Origin: Citrobacter farmeri
Lineage (GTDB): Bacteria; Pseudomonadota; Gammaproteobacteria; Enterobacterales; Enterobacteriaceae
Direction: 5' to 3'
Assembly: GCF_019048065.1 (NCBI RefSeq)
Contig: NZ_CP077291.1
Coordinates: 3,100,001 to 3,164,000, forward strand
Length of the DNA: 64,000 nucleotides
Shown: piece by piece, positions 43,193 to 54,113 of the stretch
How positions within the stretch are numbered: the stretch's first letter is position 1
Layout of the letters: the number at the start of each line of letters is the position of its first letter
Made by a program: the position numbers and the translations under genes
The notes under the pieces: model-generated
What the model was told of the DNA's origin: nothing
Databases searched by the model: none
The model's input: only the letters and a program-made list of their open reading frames with translations

Positions 43193-44251
43193 TCAGGCGG
43201 TTATGGATACGCTCTTGATCTGCGCGTACAGCCAGAGGCCAGGTTTGATCCCCAGTTCATCCCTGGCCCACGGGCTTATGCGCGCCCACAGCGTTTTTCC
43301 CCCTACCTCAAGCTGAACTTCCACCTGCCCGTTATCGTCGTAGCAGTGGGTCACCTTTGCACGCAGAATATTGCGGATGCTGGTTTGCTGCGGCGGTTGT
43401 AGCACCAGTGAGACATCCGACGCCTGAATACGAATGCGCAGCGAGGCTTGCAGCGGCTCATTGAGCTTATTGACCCACAAATGCTGGTCGCCCAGCGCCA
43501 GTGCCGTCATAGCGTAATGCGGATGATGCTCCAGCACGCTCACTTTCAGGATGCTGCTCTGCTGTTCTTTCGGCAGCCACGGATGCATCACGCTGCTGCT
43601 CCAGACCTCTTCCAGCGCACCAAACGCCTTCACCTGACCGTCCTCCAGCACCAGCACGTTATCGGCCAGATGGAGAATTTCGTCGAGCGAGTGGCTGACA
43701 TACAGCATTGGAATATTGATCTCCCGCGCCAGGCGTTGCAGATAGGGCAACAGTTCGCGCTTACGCGGAATATCCAGCGAGGCGAGCGGTTCATCCAGCA
43801 GCAGGAGTTCCGGCGCGGTCAGCAGCGCCCGACCAATCGCCACACGCTGTTTTTCACCACCTGAGAGTCCTCCCGGCAGTCTGTCGAGCAAGGGTTCAAT
43901 GCCTAACAGTGCCACCAGCTTATCAAACTGACCGGCCATGCTTTTTGCCATACCGTAGCGCAGATTGCCGCGCACTTTATAATGCGGAAACAGGCGCGCA
44001 TCCTGAAAAACGTAGCCTATCCGGCGTTTTTCCGGCGTCAGACAGATACGGTTTTCTGTATCGTTCAGCACCCGTCCGTTGAGCACAATGCGCCCTTTCT
44101 GTGGTCGCGTCAGACCACTGATGGCATTGATCAGCGAGGTTTTTCCGGAGCCAGAAACGCCAAAAATCGCGGTGATACCGCTGGCGGGCAGCGTTTCGTT
44201 GAGCGTGACGCAATGGGTGCCCAGCGTCTGGGTGAAATTGAGTTCCAGCAT
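43193..44251 (-). CDS. modC: ModC, molybdate ABC transporter ATPase
   Basis: A 352-residue ATPase: Walker [10 protein letters not shown] (about 31-39), signature [15 protein letters not shown] (about 128-142), Walker [13 protein letters not shown] near 149, and a C-terminal molybdate-binding MOP/TOBE domain (about 290-350). I chose the ATG at 44251 for the E. coli length; the frame is open further up inside modB. Last gene of modABC. Confidence 0.96.
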   Translation of the reverse strand: MLELNFTQTLGTHCVTLNETLPASGITAIFGVSGSGKTSLINAISGLTRPQKGRIVLNGRVLNDTENRICLTPEKRRIGYVFQDARLFPHYKVRGNLRYGMAKSMAGQFDKLVALLGIEPLLDRLPGGLSGGEKQRVAIGRALLTAPELLLLDEPLASLDIPRKRELLPYLQRLAREINIPMLYVSHSLDEILHLADNVLVLEDGQVKAFGALEEVWSSSVMHPWLPKEQQSSILKVSVLEHHPHYAMTALALGDQHLWVNKLNEPLQASLRIRIQASDVSLVLQPPQQTSIRNILRAKVTHCYDDNGQVEVQLEVGGKTLWARISPWARDELGIKPGLWLYAQIKSVSITA

Positions 44252-44253
44252 GA

Positions 44254-44943
44254 TTATCGCCCCGTTCGCTCGCGGCTGAGCCGGGCCAGCCATTCAGAAA
44301 TTAACAGTGAAATCAGCGCCAGTACGATGGAGATAAGACACAGTCTCGCCGCTGCGCTTTCTCCCCCCGGCGTCTGGATCAAGGTATACATCGCCGAAGG
44401 AATGGTACGCGTTTCACCGGGAATGTTGGAGACAAAGGTAATCGTGGCGCCAAACTCACCCAGCGAGCGGGCAAACGCCAGCACCGTCCCGACAATAATG
44501 CCAGGCAGCGTCAGCGGGAGAGTAATGGTAAAGAAGACGCGCCAGCGTCCCGCCCCCAGCGTCCGGGCGGCTTGCTCCAGCTTGATGTCCACCCCTTCCA
44601 GCGCCAGCCGGATAGCGCGCACCATCAGCGGGAAAGACATCACAGCCGCCGCCAGCACCGCGCCGCGCCAGCTGAAGGCAAAAGTAATTCCAAACCAGTC
44701 GTACAGCCACTGACCGATAAATCCGCGCCGCCCCATCGAGACCAGCAGCAGATAACCGACCACCACCGGTGGTAATACCAGCGGCAGATGCAGCACGCTA
44801 TCCAGTAGGGCTTTGCCTGGGAAGGTGCAGCGCACCAGCAGCCAGGCAAAGAAGATCCCAAACGGCAAACTAAACAGCACGGCCAGGGAAGACACTTTCA
44901 GGCTCAGGAGAACGGCCTGCCATTCGGGATCGGTCAATATCAT
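44254..44943 (-). CDS. modB: ModB, molybdate ABC transporter permease
   Basis: A 229-residue inner-membrane permease with five hydrophobic segments and the EAA-like loop [20 protein letters not shown] (about 122-141) that contacts ModC. It overlaps the modA stop by 1 nt and lies 2 nt before modC. Confidence 0.96.
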   Translation of the reverse strand: MILTDPEWQAVLLSLKVSSLAVLFSLPFGIFFAWLLVRCTFPGKALLDSVLHLPLVLPPVVVGYLLLVSMGRRGFIGQWLYDWFGITFAFSWRGAVLAAAVMSFPLMVRAIRLALEGVDIKLEQAARTLGAGRWRVFFTITLPLTLPGIIVGTVLAFARSLGEFGATITFVSNIPGETRTIPSAMYTLIQTPGGESAAARLCLISIVLALISLLISEWLARLSRERTGR

Positions 44944-45716
44944 TACTTGGTCGTAAATCCGTAACGTTTAAAGATTTCAGCAGCCTGCGGTCCTTTCAGG
45001 TAATCATAGAACGCGCTGACCGTGGCGTTTTTATGTCCATCAACAATCGCGATGGGGTACTCCACTTTTTTGTGCGAGTCTTCCGGGAAGGTGGCTACGA
45101 CCTTAACCCCTTTGCTGGCAACTGCATCAGAGCCGTAAACGATGCCTAACGGCGCTTCATTACGCTCGACCAGCGCCAGCGCGCCGCGCACATCTTCTGC
45201 CGGAGCCAGTTTAGGTGACAACGTCTCCCAGGCCCCCAGTTTCTGTAGCGCTTCTTTCGCGTAAATCCCCGCCGGAACGTGTTCCGGATCGCCCACCGCC
45301 AGACGACCACCGTTCAGCAGCGTCGTCCAGTTGGTTTTACTGTCGATCGTAAAATCTTTCTGCTCACTGGCTTTTGGCGCAACCACCACAAGGCTGTTAC
45401 CCAGCAGCGTCTGACGCGATGCCGTATCAATAGACTTCTTATCTACCGCGTAGTCCATCCATTTTTGATCGGCAGAAATAAACAGATCCGCTGGCGCACC
45501 GGCTTCTATCTGACGAGCCAGCGTCGAAGATGAAGCAAAAGAGGAGACCACGTCGACATTCTTCTCTTTTTTGTATTCTGCCGCGATATCCTGCATCGCA
45601 TTGGTCAATGACGCCGCTGCAAATACCGTGATTTTCCCTTCATCCGCCAGCGCGTGTCCGGCAACCGTCAGTGATAATGTTGCCCCAGCAAACAGGCGTA
45701 ACCATGTACGAGCCAT
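44943..45716 (-). CDS. modA: ModA, molybdate-binding periplasmic protein
   Basis: A 257-residue periplasmic binding protein. Signal peptide about residues 1-24 (cleaved after ALA), then the ligand-contacting FAAASLTNAM near 32 and SSFASSSTLARQIEAG near 58. It binds molybdate or tungstate. I chose the ATG at 45716, after AAGGAG. First gene of modABC, under a ModE-type operator. Confidence 0.96.
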   Translation of the reverse strand: MARTWLRLFAGATLSLTVAGHALADEGKITVFAAASLTNAMQDIAAEYKKEKNVDVVSSFASSSTLARQIEAGAPADLFISADQKWMDYAVDKKSIDTASRQTLLGNSLVVVAPKASEQKDFTIDSKTNWTTLLNGGRLAVGDPEHVPAGIYAKEALQKLGAWETLSPKLAPAEDVRGALALVERNEAPLGIVYGSDAVASKGVKVVATFPEDSHKKVEYPIAIVDGHKNATVSAFYDYLKGPQAAEIFKRYGFTTK

Positions 45717-45735
45717 CTGTAACTCCTTTCGAGTA

Positions 45736-45761
45736 TCGTTATGTAGACGCAAATATAACGA
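45736..45761. promoter_or_regulatory. ModE operator of modABC
   Basis: On the minus strand TCGTTATATT and ACATAACGA form inverted half-sites about 7 bp apart, the form of the E. coli modA operator. It lies 20 bp before the modA start, where bound ModE would block transcription. Confidence 0.82.
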
Positions 45762-45937
45762 CAAAGCAACGTTTTTCCCAGAAGTTATTGATACCTATAA
45801 GAGGTTACGCAAAGAAAATATCGGCAGGAAGGAGGAGAACTTGAGAAACAATCCGATGGATTTCGGGTTGCATCGAGGCGGCAAATCGGTGAGCCGTTCG
45901 GGCGCGGCCAACACAATGCGGCCTGGAAGACGAAGGA

Positions 45938-45963
45938 ACAAAACGCCCGACTGAGCGGGCGTT
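45938..45963 (-). terminator. Terminator of acrZ
   Basis: On the minus strand CGCCCGCT/AGTCGGGCG-type stem followed by TTTTG ends the acrZ transcript. The remaining gap up to modA (45762-45937) shows nothing I can name. Confidence 0.75.
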
Positions 45964-45968
45964 CATAA

Positions 45969-46244
<276 letters not shown>

Positions 46245-46246
46245 TT

Positions 46247-47035
46247 ATGCAAGCCGAAATCCTTCTTACCCTGAAACTTCAGCAAAAACTGTTTGCCGAT
46301 CCCCGACGCATCTCTTTGCTCAAGCATATTGCACTTTCCGGTTCCATCAGTCAGGGCGCGAAAGACGCGGGCATCAGCTATAAGAGCGCCTGGGACGCCA
46401 TCAATGAAATGAACCTCCTCAGCGAGCAGACGCTGGTGGACCGCGCAACAGGCGGTAAAGGCGGCGGTGGCGCCGTATTAACCCGCTACGGTCAGCGCCT
46501 GATCCAGCTTTATGATCTGCTCGCGCAGATTCAGCAAAAAGCCTTCGATGTCTTAAGCGACGATGACGCGCTGCCGCTCAACAGTTTGTTAGCGGCTATC
46601 TCCCGCTTCTCCTTGCAAACCAGTGCGCGCAACCAGTGGTTTGGGACGATAACCGCGCGCGACCACGATCAGGTGCAGCAACATGTCGATGTACTCCTGG
46701 CAGATGGCGAGACGCGGCTCAAAGTGGCAATTACCGCCCAGAGCGGCGAGCGACTGGGGCTTGATGAAGGTAAAGAAGTCCTCGTACTGCTGAAAGCGCC
46801 GTGGGTAGGGATCACGCAGAACGATGCCATCGCCCAGGCAGCGGATAACCAACTCCAGGGCATTATCAATCATATCGAACGCGGCGCAGAACAATGTGAA
46901 GTATTGATGACGCTGCCGGACGGTCAGATACTGTGCGCCACTGTGCCGGTAGACGACGCCGCCACGCTGACGGAAGGCGCGAACGTAACGGCGTATTTCA
47001 ACGCCGATAGAGTGATTATCGCGACGCTGTGCTGA
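46247..47035 (+). CDS. modE: ModE, molybdate-responsive regulator
   Basis: A 262-residue regulator: N-terminal winged helix (about 1-110, GSISQGAKDAGISYKSAWDA at about 30-49) and two MOP domains for molybdate (about 122-190 and 195-260). It represses modABC and activates moaA when molybdate is bound; sites for both are visible in this window. Confidence 0.96.
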   Translation: MQAEILLTLKLQQKLFADPRRISLLKHIALSGSISQGAKDAGISYKSAWDAINEMNLLSEQTLVDRATGGKGGGGAVLTRYGQRLIQLYDLLAQIQQKAFDVLSDDDALPLNSLLAAISRFSLQTSARNQWFGTITARDHDQVQQHVDVLLADGETRLKVAITAQSGERLGLDEGKEVLVLLKAPWVGITQNDAIAQAADNQLQGIINHIERGAEQCEVLMTLPDGQILCATVPVDDAATLTEGANVTAYFNADRVIIATLC

Positions 47036-47151
47036 GTCTCGCCGCAGCGGTATAACGGCGGGAAGTTACCCGCCGTCGCGCTAATCACATTGACATTCCT
47101 TTCTGGAACACGTATCCCTGTCATTCATCGCTGCAAAAAATGGGATACAAA

Positions 47152-48624
47152 ATGTCATTGTTGCATATTTCGCAAGGCACGTTTCGTCTTAGCGATACAA
47201 AAACACTTCACCTGGATTCCGTAACATTAAACGCGGGTGAAAGTTGGGCGTTTGTCGGTTCGAACGGAAGCGGCAAATCGGCGTTGGCGCGCGCGCTGGC
47301 CGGTGAGTTACCGTTGCTCAAGGGCGAACGCCAGTGCGCATTTTCGCGGATTACCCGTCTCTCTTTTGAACAACTACAGAAACTGGTCAGCGATGAATGG
47401 CAGCGTAATAACACCGATATGCTCAGTCCTGGCGAAGAGGATACCGGGCGCACCACGGCGGAGATCATTCAGGACGAGGTAAAAGACCCGGCCCGTAGCG
47501 CGACGCTGGCGCAACAGTTTGGTATCACCCATCTTCTCGATCGTCGCTTTAAATATCTCTCTACCGGAGAAACGCGCAAAACATTGCTCTGTCAGGCGCT
47601 TATGTCTGAGCCAGATCTGTTGATTCTCGATGAGCCGTTTGACGGCCTGGATGTTGCCTCCCGCCAGCAGTTGGCAGCCCTGCTTGAAACGTTGCATCAG
47701 TCCGGCATCACGCTGGTATTAGTATTGAACCGCTTTGATGAAATCCCGGCGTTCATTCAGTATGCCGGCGTGCTGGTTGATTGCACCTTAACAGAAACCG
47801 GATCGAAAACTGACCTACTCCAGCAAGCGCTGATCGCTCAACTCGCCCATAGCGAGCGACTGGAAGGGGTGATGCTACCCGAAGCAGACGAACCTGCCGC
47901 TCATGCTGTTCTGACCGCCGATACGCCGCGGATCGTCCTGAAAGATGGCGTCGTGTCGTACAACGATCGCCCTATTCTCGATCGTCTGAGCTGGCGGGTG
48001 GATCCCGGTGAGCACTGGCAGATTGTCGGCCCCAACGGTGCCGGAAAATCCACGTTGCTTAGCCTGATAACCGGTGACCACCCGCAGGGATACAGCAACG
48101 ATCTGACGTTGTTTGGTCGTCGTCGTGGCAGCGGTGAAACCATCTGGGATATTAAAAAACACATCGGCTATGTCAGTAGCAGCCTGCATCTCGACTACCG
48201 GGTGAGCACCACCGTGCGCAATGTGATTCTGTCAGGCTATTTCGACTCTATCGGGATCTATCAGGCCGTGTCAGACCGCCAACAGAAACTCGCGCAGCAG
48301 TGGCTGGATATTCTGGGTATCGACAAGCGTACCGCCGACGCACCGTTTCATAGTCTTTCCTGGGGGCAACAGCGACTGGCACTGATCGCCCGGGCGCTGG
48401 TTAAGCACCCGACCCTGCTGATTCTGGACGAACCGTTGCAGGGACTGGACCCGCTGAATCGCCAACTTATCCGTCGTTTTGTCGACGTGTTGATTAGCGA
48501 GGGTGACACGCAGCTGCTGTTTGTCTCCCATCACGCTGAGGATGCGCCGACCTGTATTACCCATCGTCTGGAATTTGTGCCAGACGGCGACACATATACT
48601 TACCAGCAAACCCAGTTGCGTTAA
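47152..48624 (+). CDS. modF: ModF, duplicated ABC ATPase linked to molybdate genes
   Basis: A 490-residue protein with two ATP-binding cassettes: GSNGSGKSA (about 36) with LSTGETRKTLLCQAL (about 139), and GPNGAGKST (about 295) with LSWGQQRLALIARAL (about 401). The first signature has STGE in place of SGGQ. It has no permease partner here; PhrA/ModF proteins are thought to link molybdate to other functions. I chose the ATG at 47152, giving the E. coli length. Confidence 0.93.
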   Translation: MSLLHISQGTFRLSDTKTLHLDSVTLNAGESWAFVGSNGSGKSALARALAGELPLLKGERQCAFSRITRLSFEQLQKLVSDEWQRNNTDMLSPGEEDTGRTTAEIIQDEVKDPARSATLAQQFGITHLLDRRFKYLSTGETRKTLLCQALMSEPDLLILDEPFDGLDVASRQQLAALLETLHQSGITLVLVLNRFDEIPAFIQYAGVLVDCTLTETGSKTDLLQQALIAQLAHSERLEGVMLPEADEPAAHAVLTADTPRIVLKDGVVSYNDRPILDRLSWRVDPGEHWQIVGPNGAGKSTLLSLITGDHPQGYSNDLTLFGRRRGSGETIWDIKKHIGYVSSSLHLDYRVSTTVRNVILSGYFDSIGIYQAVSDRQQKLAQQWLDILGIDKRTADAPFHSLSWGQQRLALIARALVKHPTLLILDEPLQGLDPLNRQLIRRFVDVLISEGDTQLLFVSHHAEDAPTCITHRLEFVPDGDTYTYQQTQLR

Positions 48625-48635
48625 TTTTCATCCAT

Positions 48636-48660
48636 GGGCGCGAAAGCGCCCTTTTTTTTT
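48636..48660 (+). terminator. Intrinsic terminator of modEF
   Basis: A GGGCGC/GCGCCC stem with a GAAA-type loop is followed by nine T residues, 11 bp after the modF stop. Confidence 0.92.
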
Positions 48661-48737
48661 CGGATAAAAGGCGCAATCATTCCTAAAGTTTATGATTTAT
48701 AATCGAATAATTAATGACAAAGCGTGAGAAATCGCGA

Positions 48738-48753
48738 GTGTAAACGATTCCAC
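48738..48753. promoter_or_regulatory. gal external operator (OE) and promoters
   Basis: GTGTAAACGATTCCAC is identical to the E. coli OE. A CRP site follows (about 48755-48776, with ATGTCACAC), and the overlapping -10 boxes TATGCTA (P2) and TATGGTA (P1) lie at about 48789-48800. The layout equals the K-12 galactose promoter. Confidence 0.95.
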
Positions 48754-48831
48754 TATTTTATTCCATGTCACACTTTTCGCATCTTTGTTATGCTATGGTA
48801 ATTCCATACCATAAGCTTAACGGAGCGAATT

Positions 48832-49848
48832 ATGAGAGTTCTGGTCACCGGTGGTAGCGGTTACATAGGAAGCCATACTTGTGTGCAGTTACTGAAAAAC
48901 GGTCATGACGTCATCATCCTTGATAACCTCTGTAACAGTAAGCGCAGCGTACTGCCTGTCATTGAACGTCTGAGCGGCAAACATCCGACGTTTGTCGAAG
49001 GCGATATCCGCAACGAAGCGCTGATGACCGAGATCCTGCACGATCACGCGATTGACACCGTCATCCATTTCGCCGGGCTGAAGGCCGTCGGCGAATCTGT
49101 CGCGAAGCCGCTGGAATACTATGACAACAACGTCAACGGAACGCTGCGACTGATTAGCGCCATGCGTGCCGCCGGCGTCAAAAACGTCATTTTTAGCTCA
49201 TCGGCAACCGTCTACGGCGACCAGCCGAAAATCCCTTATGTTGAAAGCTTCCCGACCGGCACGCCGCAAAGCCCGTACGGCAAAAGCAAGTTGATGGTCG
49301 AGCAGATCCTCACCGATCTGCAAAAAGCCCAACCGGCGTGGAGTATTGCGCTGCTGCGCTATTTCAACCCGGTCGGCGCGCATCCCTCAGGCGACATGGG
49401 CGAAGATCCGCAGGGCATCCCGAATAACCTGATGCCGTACATCGCCCAGGTTGCAGTAGGCCGTCGTGATTCCCTCGCCATTTTTGGCAACGACTACCCG
49501 ACCGAAGACGGTACCGGCGTACGCGATTACATCCACGTGATGGATCTTGCTGATGGTCACGTTGCCGCAATGGAAAAACTGGCTGGCATTCAGGGTGTCC
49601 ATATTTACAACCTCGGCGCGGGTGTCGGCAGCAGCGTGCTGGACGTAGTCAACGCCTTCAGCAAAGCCTGCGGTAAACCGGTTAACTATCACTTTGCTCC
49701 GCGCCGTGATGGTGACCTGCCAGCCTACTGGGCAGATGCCGGCAAAGCCGACCGCGAACTGAACTGGCGCGTGACGCGCACGCTTGATGAGATGGCGCAG
49801 GACACCTGGCGCTGGCAGTCACGTCATCCGCAGGGATACGAGGATTAA
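48832..49848 (+). CDS. galE: GalE, UDP-glucose 4-epimerase
   Basis: A 338-residue short-chain dehydrogenase: NAD-binding GGSGYIGSH (about 7-15), the catalytic Ser in SSSATVYG near 124 and YGKSK with catalytic Tyr/Lys near 149-153. It interconverts UDP-galactose and UDP-glucose. It leads galETKM and carries the internal operator OI in its first codons. Confidence 0.98.
   Translation: MRVLVTGGSGYIGSHTCVQLLKNGHDVIILDNLCNSKRSVLPVIERLSGKHPTFVEGDIRNEALMTEILHDHAIDTVIHFAGLKAVGESVAKPLEYYDNNVNGTLRLISAMRAAGVKNVIFSSSATVYGDQPKIPYVESFPTGTPQSPYGKSKLMVEQILTDLQKAQPAWSIALLRYFNPVGAHPSGDMGEDPQGIPNNLMPYIAQVAVGRRDSLAIFGNDYPTEDGTGVRDYIHVMDLADGHVAAMEKLAGIQGVHIYNLGAGVGSSVLDVVNAFSKACGKPVNYHFAPRRDGDLPAYWADAGKADRELNWRVTRTLDEMAQDTWRWQSRHPQGYED
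48851..48866. promoter_or_regulatory. gal internal operator (OI) inside galE
   Basis: GTGGTAGCGGTTACAT, within galE codons 7-12, matches the E. coli OI. Its centre is 113 bp from the OE centre, exactly the K-12 spacing needed for the GalR/HU DNA loop. Confidence 0.93.
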
Positions 49849-49857
49849 AAAACCATC

Positions 49858-50904
49858 ATGAGTCAATTCAACCCCGTCGATCATCCGCATCGCCGCTTTA
49901 ACCCGCTCACCGGCCAGTGGATTCTGGTTTCGCCGCACCGTGCTAAGCGCCCCTGGCAGGGGGCGCAAGAAATCCCCTCTAACCAGGCGCTGCCAGCACA
50001 CGATCCGGACTGCTTCCTGTGTGCGGGCAATACACGCGTCACTGGCGATAAGAACCCGGATTACAGCGGAACGTTCGTCTTCACCAACGACTTCGCGGCA
50101 TTGATGACAGATACACCTGACGCGCCGGACAGTCACGACCCGCTGATACGCTGCCAGAGCGCGCGCGGCACCAGTCGCGTTATTTGCTTTTCACCAGATC
50201 ACAGTAAAACGCTTCCGGAACTTAGCGTTCCTGCCCTGACCGAAATTGTGAGAACCTGGCAAGAGCAAACCGCAGACCTCGGAAAACGCTATCCTTGGGT
50301 GCAAGTTTTTGAAAATAAAGGCGCGGCGATGGGCTGCTCAAATCCTCATCCCCACGGTCAGATTTGGGCCAACAGTTTCCTGCCAAACGAAGCCGAACGC
50401 GAAGATCGTTTGCAAAAAGACTATTTTGCCGAGCAGGCGTCGCCGATGCTGGTCGACTACGTGCAGCGCGAACTGGCCGACGGCAGTCGTACAGTGGTAG
50501 AAACCGATCACTGGCTGGCTGTCGTGCCTTACTGGGCAGCCTGGCCGTTCGAAACGCTATTGCTGCCGAAAGCGCACGTACTACGTATCACCGATTTGAC
50601 CGACGAACAGCGCGCAGACCTTGCGCTGGCGTTGAAAAAACTGACCAGTCGTTACGACAACCTGTTCCAGTGCTCTTTCCCGTATTCGATGGGCTGGCAC
50701 GGCGCGCCGTTTAACGGTGAAGAGAACGAACACTGGCAGCTACACGCGCACTTTTATCCGCCGCTGTTACGCTCCGCAACCGTGCGCAAATTTATGGTCG
50801 GTTATGAAATGCTGGCCGAAACCCAGCGCGATCTCACAGCGGAGCAAGCGGCAGAGCGTCTGCGCGCGGTCAGCGACATCCATTTTCGCGAATCCGGAGT
50901 ATAA
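49858..50904 (+). CDS. galT: GalT, galactose-1-phosphate uridylyltransferase
   Basis: A 348-residue HIT-superfamily enzyme with the active-site [11 protein letters not shown] (His-Pro-His near 164-166) and zinc ligands in DCFLCAGN (about 50-55) and the His near 115. It exchanges UMP between UDP-glucose and galactose-1-phosphate. It begins 9 bp after galE and ends 2 bp before galK. Confidence 0.98.
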   Translation: MSQFNPVDHPHRRFNPLTGQWILVSPHRAKRPWQGAQEIPSNQALPAHDPDCFLCAGNTRVTGDKNPDYSGTFVFTNDFAALMTDTPDAPDSHDPLIRCQSARGTSRVICFSPDHSKTLPELSVPALTEIVRTWQEQTADLGKRYPWVQVFENKGAAMGCSNPHPHGQIWANSFLPNEAEREDRLQKDYFAEQASPMLVDYVQRELADGSRTVVETDHWLAVVPYWAAWPFETLLLPKAHVLRITDLTDEQRADLALALKKLTSRYDNLFQCSFPYSMGWHGAPFNGEENEHWQLHAHFYPPLLRSATVRKFMVGYEMLAETQRDLTAEQAAERLRAVSDIHFRESGV

Positions 50905-50906
50905 AA

Positions 50907-52055
50907 ATGAGTCTGAAAGAAAAAACACAATCTCTGTTTGCAGAAATTTTCGGCTACCCTGCGACCCACACCATTCAGGCACCAGGCCGCGTCAATCTCA
51001 TCGGTGAACACACCGATTATAACGACGGCTTTGTGTTGCCCTGCGCCATTGATTATCAAACCGTCATCAGTTGTGCTGCCCGCAACGACCGCCTGATCCG
51101 CGTCATTGCGGCCGATTACGATAATCAGACTGACAAGTTTTCCCTCGATGCCCCCATTGTGACCCACGACAGCCAACAGTGGGCTAACTACGTGCGCGGC
51201 GTAGTGAAACACTTGCTAAAACGCGACAGTAGTTTTGGCGGCGCGGATCTGGTGATCAGCGGGAATGTCCCGCAAGGCGCTGGCCTGAGTTCTTCCGCTT
51301 CGCTGGAAGTGGCGGTCGGTACCGTGTTCCAGCAGCTTTACCATCTGCCGCTGGATGGCGCGCAGATTGCGCTCAACGGTCAGGAAGCGGAAAACCAGTT
51401 TGTCGGCTGTAACTGCGGGATTATGGATCAGCTCATCTCCGCTCTGGGCAAGAAAGATCATGCCCTGCTGATTGACTGCCGCACGCTCGGCACCAAAGCG
51501 GTCTCGATGCCGGAAGGCGTAGCGATCGTCATCATCAACAGCAACTTCAAACGCACGCTGGTCGGCAGCGAATACAACACGCGCCGCCAGCAGTGCGAAA
51601 CCGGCGCACGTTTCTTCCAGCAACCGGCGTTGCGTGATGTCAGCCTCGAAGCTTTTAACGCCGTGGCGAATGAACTGGACCCACTGGTTGCCAAACGCGT
51701 CCGTCATGTGTTAACTGAGAATGCGCGTACTGTTGAAGCCGCCAGCGCGCTGGAAAAAGGCGATCTGGTACGTATGGGGCAACTGATGGCGGAATCGCAC
51801 GCATCCATGCGTGATGATTTCGAAATCACCGTGCCGCAGATTGATACGCTGGTTGACATCGTTAAAGCCGCAATTGGCGAAAAAGGCGGCGTACGCATGA
51901 CTGGCGGTGGATTTGGCGGTTGTGTCGTTGCGCTGATCCCGGAAACGCTGGTCCCTGCCGTCCAGCAAGCTGTGGCTGAACAGTACGAAGCTAAAACCGG
52001 TATCAAAGAAACATTCTATGTGTGCAAACCATCACAAGGAGCAGGACAGTGCTGA
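50907..52055 (+). CDS. galK: GalK, galactokinase
   Basis: A 382-residue GHMP kinase: galactokinase signature [19 protein letters not shown] (about 28-46), ATP loop [12 protein letters not shown] (about 125-136) and the C-terminal [12 protein letters not shown] near 335. It phosphorylates galactose. It overlaps galM by 7 nt. Confidence 0.98.
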   Translation: MSLKEKTQSLFAEIFGYPATHTIQAPGRVNLIGEHTDYNDGFVLPCAIDYQTVISCAARNDRLIRVIAADYDNQTDKFSLDAPIVTHDSQQWANYVRGVVKHLLKRDSSFGGADLVISGNVPQGAGLSSSASLEVAVGTVFQQLYHLPLDGAQIALNGQEAENQFVGCNCGIMDQLISALGKKDHALLIDCRTLGTKAVSMPEGVAIVIINSNFKRTLVGSEYNTRRQQCETGARFFQQPALRDVSLEAFNAVANELDPLVAKRVRHVLTENARTVEAASALEKGDLVRMGQLMAESHASMRDDFEITVPQIDTLVDIVKAAIGEKGGVRMTGGGFGGCVVALIPETLVPAVQQAVAEQYEAKTGIKETFYVCKPSQGAGQC

Positions 52056-53089
52056 ATGAAACACCCGCACTGGCACCCGATGGTCAGCCGTACCGCCTGT
52101 TAACCCTGCGCAATAGCGCAGGGATGGTGGTTACGCTGATGGACTGGGGTGCTACGTTACTCTCGGCCCGCATTCCCCTTTCCAACGACTGCGTGCGTGA
52201 AGCGCTGCTGGGTTGCGCCAGTCCGGAGCATTATCAGGATCAGGCGGCGTTTCTGGGCGCCTCAATTGGTCGCTACGCTAACCGCATCGCCGACAGTCGC
52301 TACACGCTCAACGGGGAAACGGTGACCCTGCAACCCAGCCAGGGTGTAAACCAGTTGCACGGTGGGCCCGACGGATTTGATAAACGCCGCTGGCAAATCG
52401 TTAACCATAACGAGCGTCAGGTTCTGTTTACGCTAAGCTCAGACGATGGCGATCAGGGTTTTCCGGGCAACCTCTGCGCGACGGTGCAATATCGTCTGAC
52501 CGATGACAACCGCATCTCCATTACCTATCGCGCAACGGTGGATAAGCCATGTCCGGTAAACCTGACCAACCACGTCTATTTCAACCTCGACGGCGATCAG
52601 ACCGATGTGCGCAACCATAAGCTGCAGCTTCTGGCGGATGAGTATCTGCCGGTTGATGCAGATGGGATCCCACGCGAGGGTCTGAAACCGGTCGCCGGAA
52701 CGTCATTTGATTTCCGCACCGCGAAGGTCATCGCCAGTGAATTTCTTGCCGATGACGACCAGCGCAAAGTGAAGGGTTACGATCACGCCTTCCTGTTGCA
52801 GGCAAAAGGCGACAGTAAAAAGCCGGTTGCCCTGCTCTCTTCAGAGGACGGGAAGTTGCAGATGGAGGTCTACACGTCGGCTCCGGCGCTACAGTTTTAC
52901 TCCGGTAACTTTCTCGGTGGCACCTCATCGCGTGGACCGAAGGCCTACAGCGATTATCAGGGTCTGGCGCTGGAGAGTGAATTCTTACCTGACAGCCCGA
53001 ACCACCCGGAATGGCCGCAGCCTGACTGCGTGCTTCGCCCCGGCGAAGAGTACACCAGCCTGACGGAGTATCGCTTTATTCCTTCCTGA
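52049..53089 (+). CDS. galM: GalM, galactose mutarotase
   Basis: A 346-residue aldose 1-epimerase with conserved [10 protein letters not shown] (about 72-81), catalytic His in [10 protein letters not shown] (about 175) and the terminal Glu in [17 protein letters not shown] (about 309). It starts with GTG at 52049 (as E. coli Gal[13 protein letters not shown]), inside the end of galK after AGGAGC. Confidence 0.96.
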   Translation: MLNETPALAPDGQPYRLLTLRNSAGMVVTLMDWGATLLSARIPLSNDCVREALLGCASPEHYQDQAAFLGASIGRYANRIADSRYTLNGETVTLQPSQGVNQLHGGPDGFDKRRWQIVNHNERQVLFTLSSDDGDQGFPGNLCATVQYRLTDDNRISITYRATVDKPCPVNLTNHVYFNLDGDQTDVRNHKLQLLADEYLPVDADGIPREGLKPVAGTSFDFRTAKVIASEFLADDDQRKVKGYDHAFLLQAKGDSKKPVALLSSEDGKLQMEVYTSAPALQFYSGNFLGGTSSRGPKAYSDYQGLALESEFLPDSPNHPEWPQPDCVLRPGEEYTSLTEYRFIPS

Positions 53090-53112
53090 GGGTGCAATGT
53101 CTCTGTACTGAT

Positions 53113-53139
53113 GGCCCGATAACGCATGCGTGTCGGGCC
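53113..53139. terminator. Hairpin after galM
   Basis: GGCCCGA and TCGGGCC form a 7-bp stem with a self-complementary loop, 24 bp after the galM stop. It lacks a T-run, as in the K-12 gal operon where Rho also acts. Confidence 0.65.
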
Positions 53140-53273
53140 TAAAACACGCCACCTTGCTCAAATCCCCACCACTCAAAGACAAAATCGCAACTCAGAGTTC
53201 ACAAGAACCTTACACTACTGCACTATTTTCGCTATGGTTATGCGTAAGCATTGCCGCTGACCTGTCACGGCAA

Positions 53274-53295
53274 TATAATGAGAATTATTATCATT
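53274..53295. promoter_or_regulatory. Fur box upstream of gpmA
   Basis: ATAATGAGAATTATTATCAT closely fits the Fur 19-mer GATAATGATAATCATTATC. It lies 26-46 bp before gpmA; E. coli gpmA is reported as Fur-controlled. Confidence 0.8.
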
Positions 53296-53319
53296 CGATA
53301 AAGCTTGAGGAGTGAGAGT

Positions 53320-54072
53320 ATGGCTGTAACTAAGCTGGTTCTGGTACGCCACGGCGAAAGCCAGTGGAACAATGAAAACCGCTTTACCGGTTGGTATGAC
53401 GTTGACCTGTCCGAGAAAGGCGTGGGCGAAGCGAAAGCGGCAGGCAAACTGCTGAAAGCTGAAGGCTATAGCTTCGATTTTGCTTATACCTCTGTGCTGA
53501 AACGTGCCATCCACACGCTGTGGAACGTACTGGATGAGCTGGATCAGGCCTGGTTGCCGGTGGAGAAATCCTGGAAACTGAACGAACGTCACTACGGTGC
53601 GTTGCAGGGTCTGAACAAAGCGGAAACCGCTGAGAAGTACGGTGACGAGCAGGTTAAACAGTGGCGTCGTGGTTTCGCGGTAACCCCGCCGGAACTGACC
53701 AAAGATGACGAGCGCTATCCGGGCCACGATCCACGTTATGCCAAACTGACCGAGAAAGAGCTGCCGCTGACCGAAAGCCTGGCACTGACCATCGATCGCG
53801 TTATCCCCTACTGGAACGACACCATTCTGCCACGCATGAAGAGCGGCGAACGCGTCATCATCGCGGCGCACGGTAACTCCCTGCGCGCGCTGGTGAAATA
53901 CCTCGACAACCTGAGCGAAGAAGAAATCCTTGAGCTGAACATCCCAACCGGCGTACCGCTGGTGTATGAGTTCGACGAAAACTTCAAGCCGCTCAAGCGC
54001 TACTATCTGGGTAATGCTGACGAGATCGCCGCGAAAGCCGCTGCCGTCGCTAACCAGGGTAAAGCGAAGTAA
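53320..54072 (+). CDS. gpmA: GpmA, 2,3-bisphosphoglycerate-dependent phosphoglycerate mutase
   Basis: A 250-residue histidine phosphatase-superfamily enzyme of glycolysis. Catalytic His in [10 protein letters not shown] (about 8-17), [11 protein letters not shown] near 87 and [11 protein letters not shown] near 183. I chose the ATG at 53320 after GAGGAG. Preceded by a Fur box. Confidence 0.98.
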   Translation: MAVTKLVLVRHGESQWNNENRFTGWYDVDLSEKGVGEAKAAGKLLKAEGYSFDFAYTSVLKRAIHTLWNVLDELDQAWLPVEKSWKLNERHYGALQGLNKAETAEKYGDEQVKQWRRGFAVTPPELTKDDERYPGHDPRYAKLTEKELPLTESLALTIDRVIPYWNDTILPRMKSGERVIIAAHGNSLRALVKYLDNLSEEEILELNIPTGVPLVYEFDENFKPLKRYYLGNADEIAAKAAAVANQGKAK

Positions 54073-54113
54073 TCTGAATGGCCCGGCGGCGAATACTGAC
54101 CGGGTCATTATTC

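Noticed and set aside
47152..48624. modF as part of a novel exporter
   Set aside because: It aligns over its whole length with E. coli ModF beside modE; no permease partner is present.
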